A stretch of 64,000 bases of DNA from Prochilodus magdalenae (Eukaryota > Chordata > Actinopteri > Characiformes > Prochilodontidae), in assembly GCA_024036415.1 (NCBI GenBank), contig JAMWET010003901.1, forward strand, positions 97,501 to 161,500. Direction: 5' to 3'. Position 1 is the first letter of the stretch. Every line of letters starts with the position of its first letter. Below the pieces are notes generated by a model. It did not search any database and had not been told where the DNA came from. It saw only the letters and a program-made list of their open reading frames with translations. This document shows, piece after piece, positions 13,501 to 25,776 of this stretch. A program made the translations under genes and the position numbers.

Positions 13501-16355
13501 AGGAGTTCAGAGGGAAGATAATGCACCTGTATAAGGAAGGAGAAAGGCAACATTAAATAAATAAGGGAATTAAAAAACGCAGTCCTAAAATCTACAGAGA
13601 AAATGGGACTCCTAACAGTCCTGCTAGACTTGGTAGACCACCAAAACTGTTACTATCAGTACCTAAAACTTTCATCTTTGAGATTGAGGAGAAAATCAAG
13701 ATTCACTCTTGCTTCTTATATGAGTACATCTATGAGTGGCTGACAAGCCATTGCAAAGAAAATCAACAGACAAAAATGCAAAAATAGTTGCAATCCAAAT
13801 AACCAAAACCAGAAACACAGACTAATCACCCCAGACAACCAAACCTCAGCATCACTGAATGTGTTTGAAATTTTTTACGGATCATAAAAAAAGAAGATCA
13901 TAAGAATTTTTTAAAAGACTGCACTTTTCCTGCAGATTTCCCAGAAAACTCGAAAGCAAATCTTCCAGAAAGAATGTGGAGGAACAAAAACTCATATTAA
14001 ATACAAGATTTAATTACTATATTTAGTTTTTGAAGATTTTGTGATTTTTGTGTTAAATATGTTTGGCTTCTTCCTGATGCTCAAAAATTAATAATGAATT
14101 CACTTAATGACTTTTTTTTTACTCTTTTTTTATATCATGGTGATGTATATATACATATATATACATCACCATGATGCATATAAATCTGTAACATATTGCA
14201 ACACATAAACAGTGGTGCTTGAAGGTTTGTGAACCCTTTAGAGTTTTCTATACTTCTGTATAAATTTGTTTTAAAACATACAACATACATTTTCACACAA
14301 GTTCTAAAATTAGACAAAGAGAACTCAATTAAACAAATAAGACAAAAAAAATTAAACTTAAATTTATTTATGGGGTGAAACGGCACAGTATTAGGCGTGG
14401 CAAGGCAAGGCAGGTTTATTTATATAGCACATTTCATAATCTGCATATCTGCGAGTGGCAAGCATGTGAACCTTTGCTTTCAGTATTTGGTGGGACCCAC
14501 TTGTGCAGTAATAGCTGCAACTAAACGTTTCCGTGACTGTTGGCTAGGCCTGCACATCAACTTACCCATTCCTAAGTACAGAACATCTTCAGCACTGGGA
14601 TGTTGTTGAGTTTCACAAAGTGCTTGCTTCAGGCCCTTCCATGACATTTATTCAGGATTAAGGTCAGAACTTGGGCTAAGTCATTCCAGAACATAACCTG
14701 TTTAATTCTTCTTTAACCATTCATTGGTGGAACAATGTGTATGCTTACGGTTGTTGGGCAAAAAACAAGCTTAAGCCATTATACTACCACCACCATGTTT
14801 CACAGATGGAATAAGGCTCTTTTGCTGGAATGCAGTGTTTTCCTTTCTACAACATAGCACTTTTACACTCTACACCAGGAAGTTCTGTTTTGGTCTCACC
14901 TGTCCACAAAATATTTTTCCAATAGCCTTCTGGTTTGTCCATGTGGTCTTTACCAAACTGCAGATGATCAGCAATCATCTTTTCGGAGAGCACTTGCCAT
15001 TTCCTTACAATCCCGCCATATACACCATTCAGTGTTCAGTGTTCTCCTGATGACTGACTCAAGAACACTAACATTAGCCACTCTGAGAGAGGCCTTTAGT
15101 TGCTTACAAGTTACCTCGGGTTCCCTTGTGACCTCATAGACTATTACATGTCTTGCTTTTGGAGTGATCTTTTCTGGTCAAAAACTCCCTCCTGGCGAGG
15201 ATAATAATGAGCTTGAATTTCCCCCATTTGTACACAATCTGTCTGACTGTGGACTGGTGGAGTCCAAATTCTTAAGAGATGGTTTTGAAACCCTTCCCAG
15301 CCTGATGAGCATTAACGACTTGTTGTCTGAGGTCCTCAATAATCTCCTTTGTTCATGCCATGATACACTTCTACAAGCATGTGTTGCGAAGATCTGACTT
15401 TGATAGAAGCCTATTCTTTAAAAACAACAGCGCCGGCACTCGGACCTGATTGTCATCCCATTGATTGAAAACACCTGACTCTAATTTCACCTTCAAGTTA
15501 ACTGCTAATCCCGTTCACATACTTTTACCAAACACAGATGTGTAATATAGGATCATGTTCCTCAATAAATAAATGACCAAGTATAATAAGTTTGTCTTAT
15601 TTGTATAAATGGGTTCTCTTTATCTACTTCCAGGACTTGTAGTGTAGAAATCTGGTTATATTTTAGATCATATTTATGCAGTAATCTGGAAAATCATTGG
15701 CGAAAGCCTTTATTGTCATCACTTGTTGATTTAGCTGTGTAACCTCTATAGGTAAACATAGCTGCATAGGGCCCATATCCTACTTTTCCCTCAAGGCACA
15801 CATGTAATGTGGTTTTATGTGCCAAAAACTGTCGTTGGAACAGATGAAGCAGTCTTACTTTGCCTTTCAGACTGACATATGTAAATTACCTCTGTTTTGA
15901 TTGGCTTCATTCAAAAAACAGTTAGAGCTGAAACACTCTTTATAACCTCAGTGTGAGGCTAAGCTGCACTAAGCTGACCAGGCGGACATGCAGAAATGTG
16001 TTGGTTCATAATAGTGTATTTTCCATATAGTGTAAGCGAATGTCTTATATTGTTTTAAATAAATAGATTTTGCATATTCGTTAGTGCATTTTAATTTCTA
16101 AGCCATTTCTCCATTTCTCTTTAAGGTTCGTTGGGCACGGCTGGTCGCGTCTGTAACAAATCCTCTCGAGGGACTGATGGATGCGAGGTGATGTGCTGCG
16201 GGCGGGGCTACGATACGACGCGCGTGAAGCGCATCACAAAGTGCGAGTGTAAGTTCAAGTGGTGCTGCGCAGTCGAATGCAAGGATTGCGAAGAGGCGGT
16301 CGACATACACACCTGCAAATCTCCGAAGCGAGCCGAATGGCTGGACCAGACCTGA
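4355..16355 (+). CDS. wnt2b: Wnt2b secreted signalling protein, exons 2-5 (5' partial)
   Basis: Four exons, 4355-4575, 8213-8490, 9972-10236 and 16126-16355, join in frame with GT-AG introns into about 330 residues ending at TGA 16353-16355. They hold Wnt landmarks: [13 protein letters not shown] and HRWNCST (N-glycosylation site) in exon 2, [10 protein letters not shown] in exon 3, [10 protein letters not shown] in exon 4, and the Cys-rich end with [11 protein letters not shown] and [15 protein letters not shown] in exon 5. The C-terminus ending AEWLDQT matches WNT2B rather than WNT2. Family knowledge: Wnt2b is a lipid-modified secreted ligand of Frizzled/LRP receptors that activates beta-catenin signalling, for example in liver and eye development. 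The Ser of CHGVS (codon 10017-10019) is the expected palmitoleate site. Splice phases fit the vertebrate five-exon layout. Exon 1 (start Met, signal peptide, roughly 55-60 residues) was not found between 1 and 4354 and probably lies upstream. Which fish paralogue (ba or bb) cannot be decided here. Confidence 0.95.
5325..5840. mobile_element. Possible hAT-like non-autonomous element
   Basis: It starts near ccctacgttcacacttgcag and ends near gtgtgaatgcagctta, so its termini are imperfect inverted repeats. The interior has repeated gcgacaa-type motifs typical of such fish elements. No transposase is visible. Confidence 0.35.
6820..6990 (-). mobile_element. tRNA-derived SINE, copy 2
   Basis: On the minus strand it reads TGTAGCTCAGCAGATAGCAC, then box B-like GGTTCGAATCCC, followed by the same body as copies 1 and 3. 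It is truncated before the full tail. Confidence 0.75.
8213..8490 (+). CDS. wnt2b: wnt2b coding exon 3
   Basis: The acceptor tttgcag precedes GC AGT CGG, and joining the A left over from exon 2 gives Ser-Ser-Arg-Glu. The donor is AGA ATG|GTGAGA. The exon encodes [17 protein letters not shown] through LHNNRCGRM, with DWGGCSDN typical of Wnt proteins. An open frame continues past the donor but only into intron. Confidence 0.95.
8491..9971 (+). other. wnt2b: wnt2b intron 3
   Basis: A 1.5-kb intron; more than half of it is the tandem duplication at 8539-9320. The remainder (9321-9971) shows no recognised element. Confidence 0.85.
8539..9320 (+). repeat. Two-copy tandem duplication, 388-bp unit
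   Basis: Unit 1 (8539-8926) and unit 2 (8927-9320) both start cttcaatggaaccactgttg and both end near gggatcga[ct]tttagagg. They differ by scattered substitutions and small indels, so the duplication is fairly recent. It starts 48 bases after the exon 3 donor. Confidence 0.9.
9972..10236 (+). CDS. wnt2b: wnt2b coding exon 4 (acylation-site exon)
   Basis: The acceptor caccag precedes TCA GTG AAG; the donor is GCT GCA G|GTAGGA. The exon encodes [19 protein letters not shown] and continues to [12 protein letters not shown]. The Ser codon at 10017-10019 aligns with the serine acylated by Porcupine in Wnt proteins. RNAT is a second possible N-glycosylation site. Confidence 0.95.
10876..10904. repeat. 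(CA)n microsatellite
   Basis: CA dinucleotide run with one GT interruption. Confidence 0.85.
11041..11061. repeat. (TA)n microsatellite
   Basis: About ten TA units. Confidence 0.85.
11080..11225. repeat. Dispersed repeat, inverted copy also at 22.02 kb
   Basis: ttctgccagttacattctgat here matches the reverse complement of 22020-22075 (atcagaatgtaactgccagaa), along with flanking gttaac...tggccac segments. The element class was not recognised. Confidence 0.45.
13446..14045 (+). mobile_element. Tc1-like transposon relic
   Basis: Plus-strand conceptual pieces include ...[12 protein letters not shown], resembling the GRPRK linker between the two DNA-binding parts of Tc1 transposases. The left edge contains gtgcaaaagttggacacc, like Tc1 end sequences in fish. 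Stops and gaps are frequent. The family is likely, the edges uncertain. Confidence 0.45.
14210..15695 (-). mobile_element. Tc1-like transposon relic, long-TIR fish family
   Basis: The left end cagtggtgcttgaaggtttg, then tgaaccctttaga, is the terminal repeat of a common teleost Tc1-like family. The transposase runs on the minus strand from ATG 15359-15361 and reads [26 protein letters not shown], then another stop, then [16 protein letters not shown] (helix-turn-helix). Large parts of the catalytic domain are deleted, and the right terminal repeat is cut short. It is inactive. Confidence 0.85.
14400..14440. repeat. Fragment of dispersed ggcaaggcaggtttatttat repeat
   Basis: Lies inside the Tc1 relic where the terminal-repeat sequence is interrupted. 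The tttat.tatatagc core is shared with 23.33 and 53.6 kb. Confidence 0.4.
16126..16355 (+). CDS. wnt2b: wnt2b terminal coding exon 5
   Basis: The acceptor ctctttaag precedes GT TCG TTG GGC, so the split codon gives Gly-Ser-Leu-Gly. The exon encodes the cysteine-knot-like Wnt C-terminal domain (about ten Cys, including CEVMCCGRG and [11 protein letters not shown]) and ends AEWLDQT-TGA. The minus-strand open frame over this exon is only its shadow. Confidence 0.96.
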
Positions 16356-17115
16356 GGCCCGACCACCAGCTGCCTCGTCGAATCCTCTTCCTGAAGGTCT
16401 CCTGTGAACAATGACATTCTGGGATAAGAAGTCCATCCAGTGGCTCCTCTTCCTGACCCCTATTCCTTGTTGCATGGCTTTATTGTAACTGTCTCTGTGA
16501 AAGCACTACAACTAAACAAGAAACTGCATTTCCCATGAGCGCCTTGCACACTATGCCCGACCCGGCATGTTCCTCTGCCTTCCTCTTTTGCTCTTTACTT
16601 TTGGCAAAGGACTGACCAGAGGACACTAAAGTGTAAAGAATGAACTGTGTTGTAACTGTGAACTTTTGGTAGATGGTTTATGTTTATATTTCCCTGTGAA
16701 TTTTCATGAGATCGTTTGTTCTGTGAGTGACGTTTTTGTGCTGCTTTCAAAGTGCTTTAAAGACTTTTTAAAACAACTCTGAGCCTTTCTACAATATCCT
16801 GGCTAAAAGCAGAATACTCACACTTGTTACTGAAAACTGTGTACACCTACAAGGTTGTCTTGCTTTCGAATGGTGAAGAAGTGAGTTACAGCAGCGTAAG
16901 GACACAAATGGCTGACAGCTTTGCACACCCCATGGTCAGTTTGGACGGAAGACCTTGAAGGATTCTGCAGAACTTTCCGGGAGGCGAAGACAGAGAACGA
17001 GAGAACCAATAAGATCTATATGTGATGATGAGCCTGCACTAAGAACATTAGCTAACCTCCGAGCAGAAACCCTAATATCATTGCATAACCCACAATAAAA
17101 GGAAATGTATGAGCG
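16356..17115 (+). other. wnt2b: wnt2b 3' UTR with poly(A) signal
   Basis: Non-coding sequence follows the wnt2b stop. A canonical AATAAA lies at 17094-17099, so cleavage is expected about 15-20 bases later. The 3' end is inferred from the hexamer alone; later signals could also be used. Confidence 0.5.
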
Positions 17116-17656
17116 TAAACATGACATACCTGTTAAAATACAGCAATACGGAATGAAAGTACTCACTTGTTTGACTGATGGTGTTGCTGTTATCTGGGAT
17201 TGTGGTATCAGATAGATGCTGATGCTTTCTGGCTCCTATGTATAACTTATGTATACTGCATTGGTACTTTTTAAAAAGAAATTCACATAAAGATATTGAA
17301 TATTCCATAGAATTTCCTTCATTTCATCCCGTCTCTGATGCTGTGTGCTTCCATCTGAATATATTGTTGCTGTCATATCGAAACCCTAATTATTTCCATT
17401 GTTACGCCATTTAAAAGAGCTGCTGTACATTGTGTAAACATTTTAGGATAATTGGACCAATATATATGGTCCAGATTATTGGAAAACATCAGGCTACATT
17501 AATGTACATTAAAGTTAAGGTGGTTTTTTCTTCCTCCTATACAGTTTTAGTATCTGAGATACACATTTTGGCTATGATGGGAACTTTATTGATGTCCATA
17601 CACTTTATTGGTGTTCATACAAACACTTTACTGTTCATTAGGGTACATACCATCTG
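17116..17656. other. Intergenic DNA after wnt2b
   Basis: AT-rich, no gene or named repeat seen. The open frame at 17430-17666 resembles nothing I recognise. Confidence 0.4.
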
Positions 17657-17873
17657 GTTGGTGTAGCTCAGGGGATAACACCACTGCCCGCCAGGGAGCC
17701 ACCACCACATGTGGGAGACTGGGGTTTGAATCCTGGTCTGGGAGATTACACTGTGCTACACCAATAAGAGACTGCTAGTGACTCCTAACACTACACTGGC
17801 CTACCTGTAATATGATTAACCTTGTAAGTCGCTCTGGATAAGAGCGTCAGCTAAATGCCATAAATGTAAATAA
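17657..17873 (+). mobile_element. tRNA-derived SINE, copy 3 (most complete)
   Basis: Box A-like TGTAGCTCAGGGGATAACAC, box B-like GGTTTGAATCC, the shared body with acaccaataagag, and the tail ttgtaagtcgctctggataa, then gagcgtcagctaaatgcc. It ends in an A-rich taaatgtaaat. Confidence 0.85.
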
Positions 17874-17879
17874 CATCTA

Positions 17880-20800
17880 CATAAGAGTGTCATGATAACT
17901 GATGTTCCTATAGAGTCAACTTAAGCTAACTTTGATCAAAATTGGGAAACACAACCTTTATAGTGCATGAGGTCTAAAGGAATACCATCTATAAACATTT
18001 ATGTACTGTTATGTCCGTTGTAACAAGTTCATATTAGTGTTATATTATTTAAACCATGCTGCATAAAACTGACATAATCTTGCCATAAACATGTCATTTC
18101 ATACACTGACATTACAGATTATCTCCAGCAATAAGCGGCTTTTCCTTTGCATGGGCACAGCTCAGCTCTACTTGCCTTAGTCTGGTACTGGCTACCAAGT
18201 GAACTGACTATTGATTGGTTAGAGGGAATAGCCACTAAACACATTTTTTACATACCAGGTTAGCGTATGCTCTTGCATCTCTTTGACCAACCTCAATTAG
18301 TCAAAGGAGATAAAAAAAACAAAAGTAGGATATGGGCCCCATGTTTCTATGAAAGCCACAATAATCTCACTGTGTAATTTCTGATGTAATATTTTCCAAA
18401 TTCTCCAGTTACTTTTTATGTTCTAGCCTTTTTTGGCTTGTTGCCATCAGATTTGTTAGTTTCACATCACAGCAGTTTACCTATAATGAGCAGCTACATT
18501 GAGGTGGGACTTTATCTACATTAGTAAACAAAGTAGCAGTATGGTCAAGTTGAACCTTAGCATGCATGGAAGAGCTGTATAGCCTTGTAGCTGTATGAGG
18601 ATATATAGCCGTAATACTGTTAAAGGTAACATGACATGTCATAGGTTAGTCATGCTGCCGTAGTCATGACAGATATCGAAGTTGACTAACTAGAGCATGC
18701 TTAGAAAAAACATGTGACATAGGCTGCCAAAATGATTGCCTCTGTCATGACACTTATCAGTAATAATGCCCTGGCACTCTTATGTTATTGCATAAAATCT
18801 TGCCTTATGTCAAGGCCTTGATGACATATAAGCTCAAGTATAATTTATTAAAATGTAAGAATGTAATGATTTTAATATAAACCGTTAAATCGATTTGAAA
18901 TAGTGTGTCTCATTTACCTTCACTTCTAAAGCTCACTATCAACAAGCAAAAAAAAGACATCTAGCTGCATTTTGTCAGATTAAAGTAGATTATTTTTCAA
19001 TCTATTGTAAAATTACTGTGTGTATTATAGATAGATAAACTCTAAACCCTAGGGAATATGATCAGGTCTGCTTCGTATCGGCTGGTAGGTATTGCGCAAG
19101 CATTAGGAACTTTTATTTAAAAGTTAATATACTAAAAATTGGGCCTCTGTGGGGTCATATTTTGACCTTTTCACAATCAAAACATTGATCGTCAAATTCA
19201 AAATTAGATCGTATCTGAAAGTATGAGCAGTATTACACACTTGTTTTCTGATTGGTTATATGCACGTCCATGTTGATGGACTACCATGTAGTCCTATCTG
19301 GCGCTGTTCTGTCTGATCGAAAGGATGGTGGGCCTTTTGCAATGGGTGTAGTCATTGATTGCTCTGAACTGTATGGTTTTATGGATCACAATGACTTATT
19401 AAACAATATCATTACAAATACAGCACAGCTAAATATTATCTGATTGCTTTCTAATCAGATAGGAGTGAGAGCATAGGAGAGGTGCAGCCAGAAGCAGCCA
19501 TTAGAAAAAGCAGTGTGAACTTGTATGCATGCATGTAAGCATTTATGTTAGCACATATGAACTTAATGCACATAGTCAGAGATATGCACATAGTCATATA
19601 GACACAAATGTACTGCAGTGAATAAATCTTTGGATATGATGTGGTGGGACACCTGTGCTATAATGAAGGACGATTTTAGAGTAGGGTATATTAGAAGAAG
19701 GCTTAATATGAACATTGCAGGGCGTGTGGGAAAGTAGCTTGGCATCTGGCAGAGCAGCCTTGCAATCATTGTTTCTGGACTGAAGTAATGATGGAGATCA
19801 CAGACTTTCTCCCTAGGCTCCTTAGGACAGTCCTGATTGGCCAATATCCAGCTGATTATCTTAATGACAGGGCCGTAGTGACAGTCAGGAATGCTCGCCT
19901 GACAGTAGAACTTGTGTCTGCTCGTGTTTTCTCGGGTTTTTCAAAGCCAAGCTTATCAAAGCGCATAGTTTCTAGCAATCCTCCCTGTCTTTCCCCCCTT
20001 ATTAGCCATAATGCCCTGTTCCTGGAAGAGGTGCCCTTAATGAAAAAAGCTTACCAAACAACCAAGGCCCACATGGATCACAAGCCCTGGAGGAAAGCTG
20101 TGGTGAAGTTCTGCCATTTCTGTGTATTATTAACAGAGACACAGGATATCAGAGAGCAAATAAGTACAAATAACGAATAGTCCAAAAAACTCTTCTGGGA
20201 ATTCAAATGGCTGTATAATATCTTCATGGCTGCAGACCAAAAAAGTGCCAATGTGTGTCTTCAGAATGCATTGGGCAGCCCTTGTCCATAGCAATACATC
20301 AGCAAGTTTGTTCCATATGATCCTGATTTCATAAAGCTCACGGCACGATTGACGTAAAGGACCCATATCATTTCATTTTCTCACGTGTCAAGAAATAAAA
20401 CAGTTTGATGTAATATACTGTATAATGATTCATATCAGTCCTCAGTCTATCCATAGAACCAGACTGCTAAAACAGTAGAAAAAACCAAACATCACAAAAG
20501 CCAATGTATTTACAAAGCTATCTATCCAGCCTAAGACAGTGTAGCCCCGCCCACTTATCCTAAAGTTATAAAGGGGGCTTTTGCCTGGAATACAGAGCGA
20601 CCAATCAAAGCAGAGCTTATTTACTGTATGTACCCAGCGGGAAAAACAAATCAGGTTTGCAAATGATTATGTAACAATGAATTAAGACTGTTACTGGTAC
20701 ATAAGCTACACAAATATTGTAAGTCGACTTCATGCACCAACTGTCTGTCTCAAACTGCTTCCTGTGACAGTGTTAGTAAAGATGCAGGCGTACTTGGGGC

Positions 20801-21320
20801 CTGTGGTTTGCTATAGATAGCACACCAAGAGGGCCACTGTTTGAATTAACTGTAACAGCTTCTTATCACCTCTCGCTAATAAACGTCTGCTGTCCTATTC
20901 TACCTTACAAGGTAACACAGGAAAGCAGCAGCTGTGAACCTGCCAACACAAGATTGAAGGTGACACCTGAAGCAAGCGGGGCTGAGCTCAGTCTGAGCAG
21001 TTTGTATGTCTCATACAAACTGGGGTGGATTTCTAATTGTTTGTCAGATTTTCATGGCTCTGTGGTAACTGAATGTATATGACAGATGAATCTAATAGAC
21101 ACTAGATCCAAAAATGCTGGAATATTGTTTGAAACACATTCCTGAACAAATGATTAGCTTGGTTCAGCCAGATGATGCTAGTCTCACAATGCCAGGCTCT
21201 CCAGGAAAAGACTGGTACCTTTTACCACTTAACGTGGCCTACGAGAAATGTTTGACTGAAATTTGATTGACACGCAGAACGACACCAAGTGACCAGGCCT
21301 GCTATTTTGGACGACATATA
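17880..21320. other. Intergenic DNA, no gene recognised
   Basis: AT-rich. A 28-base segment near 18322 (gtaggatatgggccc...) is inverted relative to 15755-15790, so dispersed repeat pieces are present. The 130-codon open frame at 19788-20180 shows no recognisable domain and is probably chance. Confidence 0.4.
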
Positions 21321-21853
21321 CAGGGGTTGGACAATGAAACTGAAACACCTGGTTTTAGACCACAATCATTTATTAGTATGGTGTAGGGCCTCCTTTTGCA
21401 GCCAATACAGCGTCAGTTGGTCTTGGGAATGACATATACTGCGTCCTGCACAGTGGTCAGAGGGATTTTAAGCCATTCTTCTTGCTGGATAGTGGCCAGG
21501 TCACTACGTGATGCTGGTGGAGGTTCGTCCTTCTTGGTGGTATGCTGACATTACCCTGGATACCGTGGCTCTTGATACATCACAAAGACTTGTTGTCTTG
21601 GTCACAGATGCGCCAGCAAGACTTGCACCAACAATCTGTCCTCTTTTGAACTCTGGTATGTCACCCATAATGTTGTGTGCATTGCAGTATTTTGAGCAGA
21701 ACTGTGCTCTTACCTGCTACCTGAACCTTCACACTCTGCTCTTACTGGTGCAATGTGCAATTAATGAAGATTGGCCACCAGGCCGGTCCAATTTAGCCAT
21801 GAGACCTCCCACACTAAAATGACAGGTGTTTCAGTTTCATTGTCCAACCCCTG
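21321..21853 (-). mobile_element. Internally deleted Tc1-like element with intact ends
   Basis: Starts CAGGGGTTGGACAATGAAAC and ends with its reverse complement, flanked by TA on both sides as expected of Tc1 insertion. Inside are the two ends of a fish Tc1-like transposase gene on the minus strand; the catalytic middle is missing, so it is about 530 bp instead of the usual 1.5 kb or so. A non-autonomous deletion derivative. Confidence 0.9.
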
Positions 21854-21859
21854 TAGAAG

Positions 21860-23300
21860 GAGGCCGTCTTGAAACAGGAGTCACAACATAAACAGCCCCT
21901 TTGGAAACACAGTGGAGTGTCTATGGCTACTATTCACTAGGTTGAATTTAGCAAAACCTTGAATCACACTGGAGCAGTGCAAAAAATACACGGAGGTCCG
22001 TCAATGTGGAAGTGTGGATAGCCGATCAGAATGTAACTGCCAGAATCTTGAAGGTGTGGCCAGGTTAACATACTTAAGACATCAAACTCTCCATCTACGT
22101 CTACCTGTGAGCAATGGCTCTAGGCTGAGACTAACGACATCCAGGGGTCAATATTGTCAGAGTGGTGTAGGGTAGTATGAGTAATGTAGGATGTCCCTGG
22201 TGTGTATTGCTTAAGTGAGGGAGCAGTTGTTGTCTGACGTTGCTCCCTCTCTGCCCTGTAATGCGCTACAGTGCTCCATGTAATGCGCAGGGATGGTGTA
22301 TGTCTCCCGTGGCGATGAGGTCACTGTTCCTCTGCCTGGAAGTGTTCATGCACTGCAGGGCCTGCACGAAACGTGGCCTACATTATCCAAGAATGTGTTT
22401 CTCTAAGGTGCAGCTTTAGGGACTTGTTGCACAGGGGAGTTTGCTCAGGACTGTGTGAGATGTCAAGCAAACGTTGCGCGTGGTGAAGAATATGCTTTTC
22501 GGTTTATTGTTTTATTTCTCTTTCACACTGACGTCAATGCACATAGACACAACACATAACTCATGCATGCAATAAGGTGCAAGCATTAGCGTCAAACCTC
22601 GGATCCTTCAGCTTTCTGCACATACAGGGCTTTACTGTGTCCACCATGGCCTGTTTTTCATCTTGCCATTACTGCCTGTCCTAGCATGGTGGTGCCGTTT
22701 TGGTCTCATATGGGAGCAGATGGCAGCAATATGTTAGCAGGGCCTGTAAAGATCTATAACTGCTGCGGCTGGAAATCACCCAGGCTGATCCGGATGCTAG
22801 GGGTTATTCTACCAGCTAATCATTGTCGTTACATAATATAGGGAAATTAGAAGCACTCTTAGAGACTAATGTGACCCTGGGGACAGCCTCTGGTTGCCAC
22901 CCGTTTAGGGTTTTTCCTGGAATGTTCCAGATGGAATTCCATTTTTAAGACCAGGCTCCAGGCTTGTTGATGTGTTAGCCTTTCTTTTAAAGTGTAAACT
23001 CAATCGTTTTTGTCTGATAAAACTATTGGTGTAAAAAAAAGTTGGCTTAGATTATTCTCACTGTGCACCTGTGGTGGGCAGTCACATATTTCTGGGGACC
23101 AGTGCCAACCCAGGTCCCCCACATACCCCGAGTAATGTCTGTTAAATATATTTATTAATGTTTTTTTTCACAGCCTCAGTCTGTGAAACACATGGGTATG
23201 AAAATTAATTATTAATGATGAAAACCTTTAATGTTATTTTCTTGCTATTACCTTGTAAGTATGTACTTCCTTACTACCCACTGAACAAAACCTCTTGTGC
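21860..23300. other. Intergenic DNA, partly GC-richer
   Basis: A repeat fragment lies at 22020-22075 (inverted copy of 11.1 kb). 22200-22500 is GC-richer and repeat-free by eye. No exon recognised. Confidence 0.35.
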
Positions 23301-23309
23301 ATAGGTGAA

Positions 23310-23600
23310 CATTAAAGCAATATGGTTTTATTCATATAGCACCTTATATAAACTGTGGTAATTCAAGAAGTACTTTACAAATGAGGAAAAAATGAAAAAC
23401 AAAACAAAATAAAATAATACACGATTAAAACAATACAATAAAAACTGCACATAACAGAATAAATAGAATAATAATAAAAAATATTTTCTCAAAAAGCTGC
23501 AGCCTGTATTTTAAAGTGTCTAGTGTTGGAGCTCTTCTAAAGCCATCTGTCAACCACATTACATTACATTACATTACATTACAGTAATTAACCTTGCTAG
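23310..23600. repeat. Dispersed repeat with ttttattcatatagcacctt start and (CATTA)n
   Basis: Shares the tttat.tatagc core with 14.4 and 53.6 kb. Followed by about five CATTA units at 23558-23582. Confidence 0.45.
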
Positions 23601-24741
23601 AAACTAAGGCAGCAAGGAGTCCTTTGTTGATATGTGTGATATGTATGTTGATATGTATGCTAATTTGGTAACCCCTTTGACATGACAGCTAATACTGAGA
23701 TTAGATTCTATTTGTAGGCCAAGGTTACATGGAAGGTTTGGTAGTTTGTTAGGCACTTTGATGTTCCCAAATAAAGTAGTTTATGTTTCATCATTATGTA
23801 CCAAAGAAAGTTTTGCCCCATCTAGTTAGTGATGTGTTCAAGGCATTTACAAAGTGGGTCAATGGGACCGTAGTAGCCCACATATTATATATATATAAAC
23901 AAGAGGTTTTGTTATATATATAAATGATCAGGTGTGGCCCAAGAATCTAACCCGGGGGGTCACCGTAGGTCACTCAGACTTTTAAAAACATTACTTTTTA
24001 TATTTGGACAAAGTAGTTTTTCCTTGCAGGTATGAGCTGAACCATTTGAGGAAAGTCCAGCCCAGTTACGTTTACAGTCAATGGTATCAGGGGCAGCACT
24101 GAGATTGAGCAGTGGTATAATAGATAGAACAGTCTGCTTTAAGCAAAAAGAAAAAATAACATGGAGGAATAAAATGTTTGTCTGTGACTCTCAGGTCAGT
24201 TATTACCATTACAGTTGTGTTGTGGGAATTTGACTGAAAGCAACTGAACACCATAATGCTCATAATGTGCCACTTCAGTGAAGGTTGCAATTTTAAAGCC
24301 CTTTCAATCCATGGCTTTTTTATGGATTTCTCTTGTGAACTTTATTCTAAGTTCATCATCACTTAGGCAATGTCTTTTTGTCATCCAACAGTTCTCGCAG
24401 AAGGGAAGCTATTTATAAAAATAGAGATTAGTTTGATAGAAGCAGGAGTGCTTAGTGAAGTTCAGGTGTAAAGTTTGCCAGCGTTACCAGTGATTATCAT
24501 GGCTTTCTAGTGATTTAAGTATTATTGAGATTGTGGTCGCTTTCGGGAACTAAATATGTAAACACCAGCAGAGAGTTACAATATTGCACTCAGTTATACT
24601 TAAATTATGATGACATACCATTGCATTCCATCTCTTCAGAGAGTTCTTCATGTTATCCAAATACTGTCCATATACTTCGTTGTACAGAAGCGGCATTTAG
24701 TTGGAGCCACTTTTACAATCCTGTGTCTCACTTTGGAGCAT

Positions 24742-25300
24742 TTATACCCATCATCAAAGTAGTTGCACCCAGAAAGAATCAACCAACAGGAATGAAACTT
24801 GTGGGGTAAGCTGGGTAGGTTTGGCATTGTGAAATTCACACTCGGCTGCACGTGTTGTAGGCAAGGGCGGGCCTTACCGTTGTACCTGACTGACCCAACA
24901 GACATTCATCTAGCAGTGATGCCCTTCATAAGTCATCGCGTTAGTGTATGCATTGAGAGACGACTCCATGACACTGAACTACATGCAAGCAGATGATAAC
25001 GGCGACTGCCCTTAACACCAAAAAACTGCAATGATGTCGTGCCAGACTGTCATAGAGTGACTCGGAATGGCAGCGGGTCAGCAACAAGTCCCGCTTTAGT
25101 CTTGACGGAGACGACCAACAGATCCGTGTGTGGAGGCACCATGGTCAGCGCAGAGATGAATGGTTTGTTGTCATGCGTCACACATCCAGAAGGCCTGGTG
25201 TCATTCAAAATCTGCCGGAACTGTGTCAGAATATTCAAGGTGCATGGGATTATCACAGCACTGGAAGCTCCATACCAAGACGTCTGATATTAGTCACATA
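24742..25300 (+). mobile_element. Tc1-like relic, family A copy 2
   Basis: The end tagttgcacccagaaagaatc resembles the family terminal repeat. Interior plus-strand pieces include VWRHHGQRRDEWFVV, then RHTSRRPGV, as in the Tc1 DDE domain, jumping directly to QNLPELCQNIQGAWD. The same jump occurs in copy 3, so it is an ancestral internal deletion. Confidence 0.75.
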
Positions 25301-25340
25301 TAGTGTTTGGCTATCACTATCAGGTATATACTTCACAGAT

Positions 25341-25739
25341 ACAGTACCAGTCAAAAGTATAGATATGACTACTTAGGGTTTCAATATTTTTCGCATAATG
25401 TTTTGCTATAGAATAAAAGTGATAACAATAATCTATAAAATAACATTAATGAAATTATACAGTCGCCTTAAAAAATACCCAAAAATTAAACTTTAACAAG
25501 AGGATAAAACAGCTTTCTTAACATGCAATAGAGCATAGACAATTTGACTAATTGCACTGGTCTACCCATCAAGAATATTAACAAAAATAAACGTGTTACT
25601 AAAATTTTTTATATTAGAAGTGGCAATACGGTAAACATTTAATACTGTGACACATCAAGAGGATTCATGGTATATCAAGATACATATTGTTTCAGGCATC
25701 TCACCAATTGGAATCGTTAAGTCTTTAAGTTGGTGTGTC

Positions 25740-25776
<37 letters not shown>

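Larger units (their letters stand above)
10237..16125 (+). other. wnt2b: wnt2b intron 4
   Basis: A 5.9-kb intron. It contains CA and TA microsatellites, a dispersed repeat at 11080-11225, two Tc1-like relics (13446-14045 and 14210-15695) and two GC-richer stretches without recognised repeats (10540-10860 and 13000-13345). The open frame at 12498-12821 looks like hydrophobic AT-rich chance coding. Confidence 0.8.

Noticed and set aside
16098..16475. A 125-codon minus-strand frame across wnt2b exon 5
   Set aside because: Shadow of the GC-richer coding exon in the opposite frame.
17657..17730. tRNA-like sequence with box A and box B
   Set aside because: It is the head of a SINE, with the SINE body and tail attached; the tRNA fold is not intact.
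19788..20180. A 130-codon + strand open frame in the intergenic region
   Set aside because: No domain or family resemblance, and no splice or promoter context.
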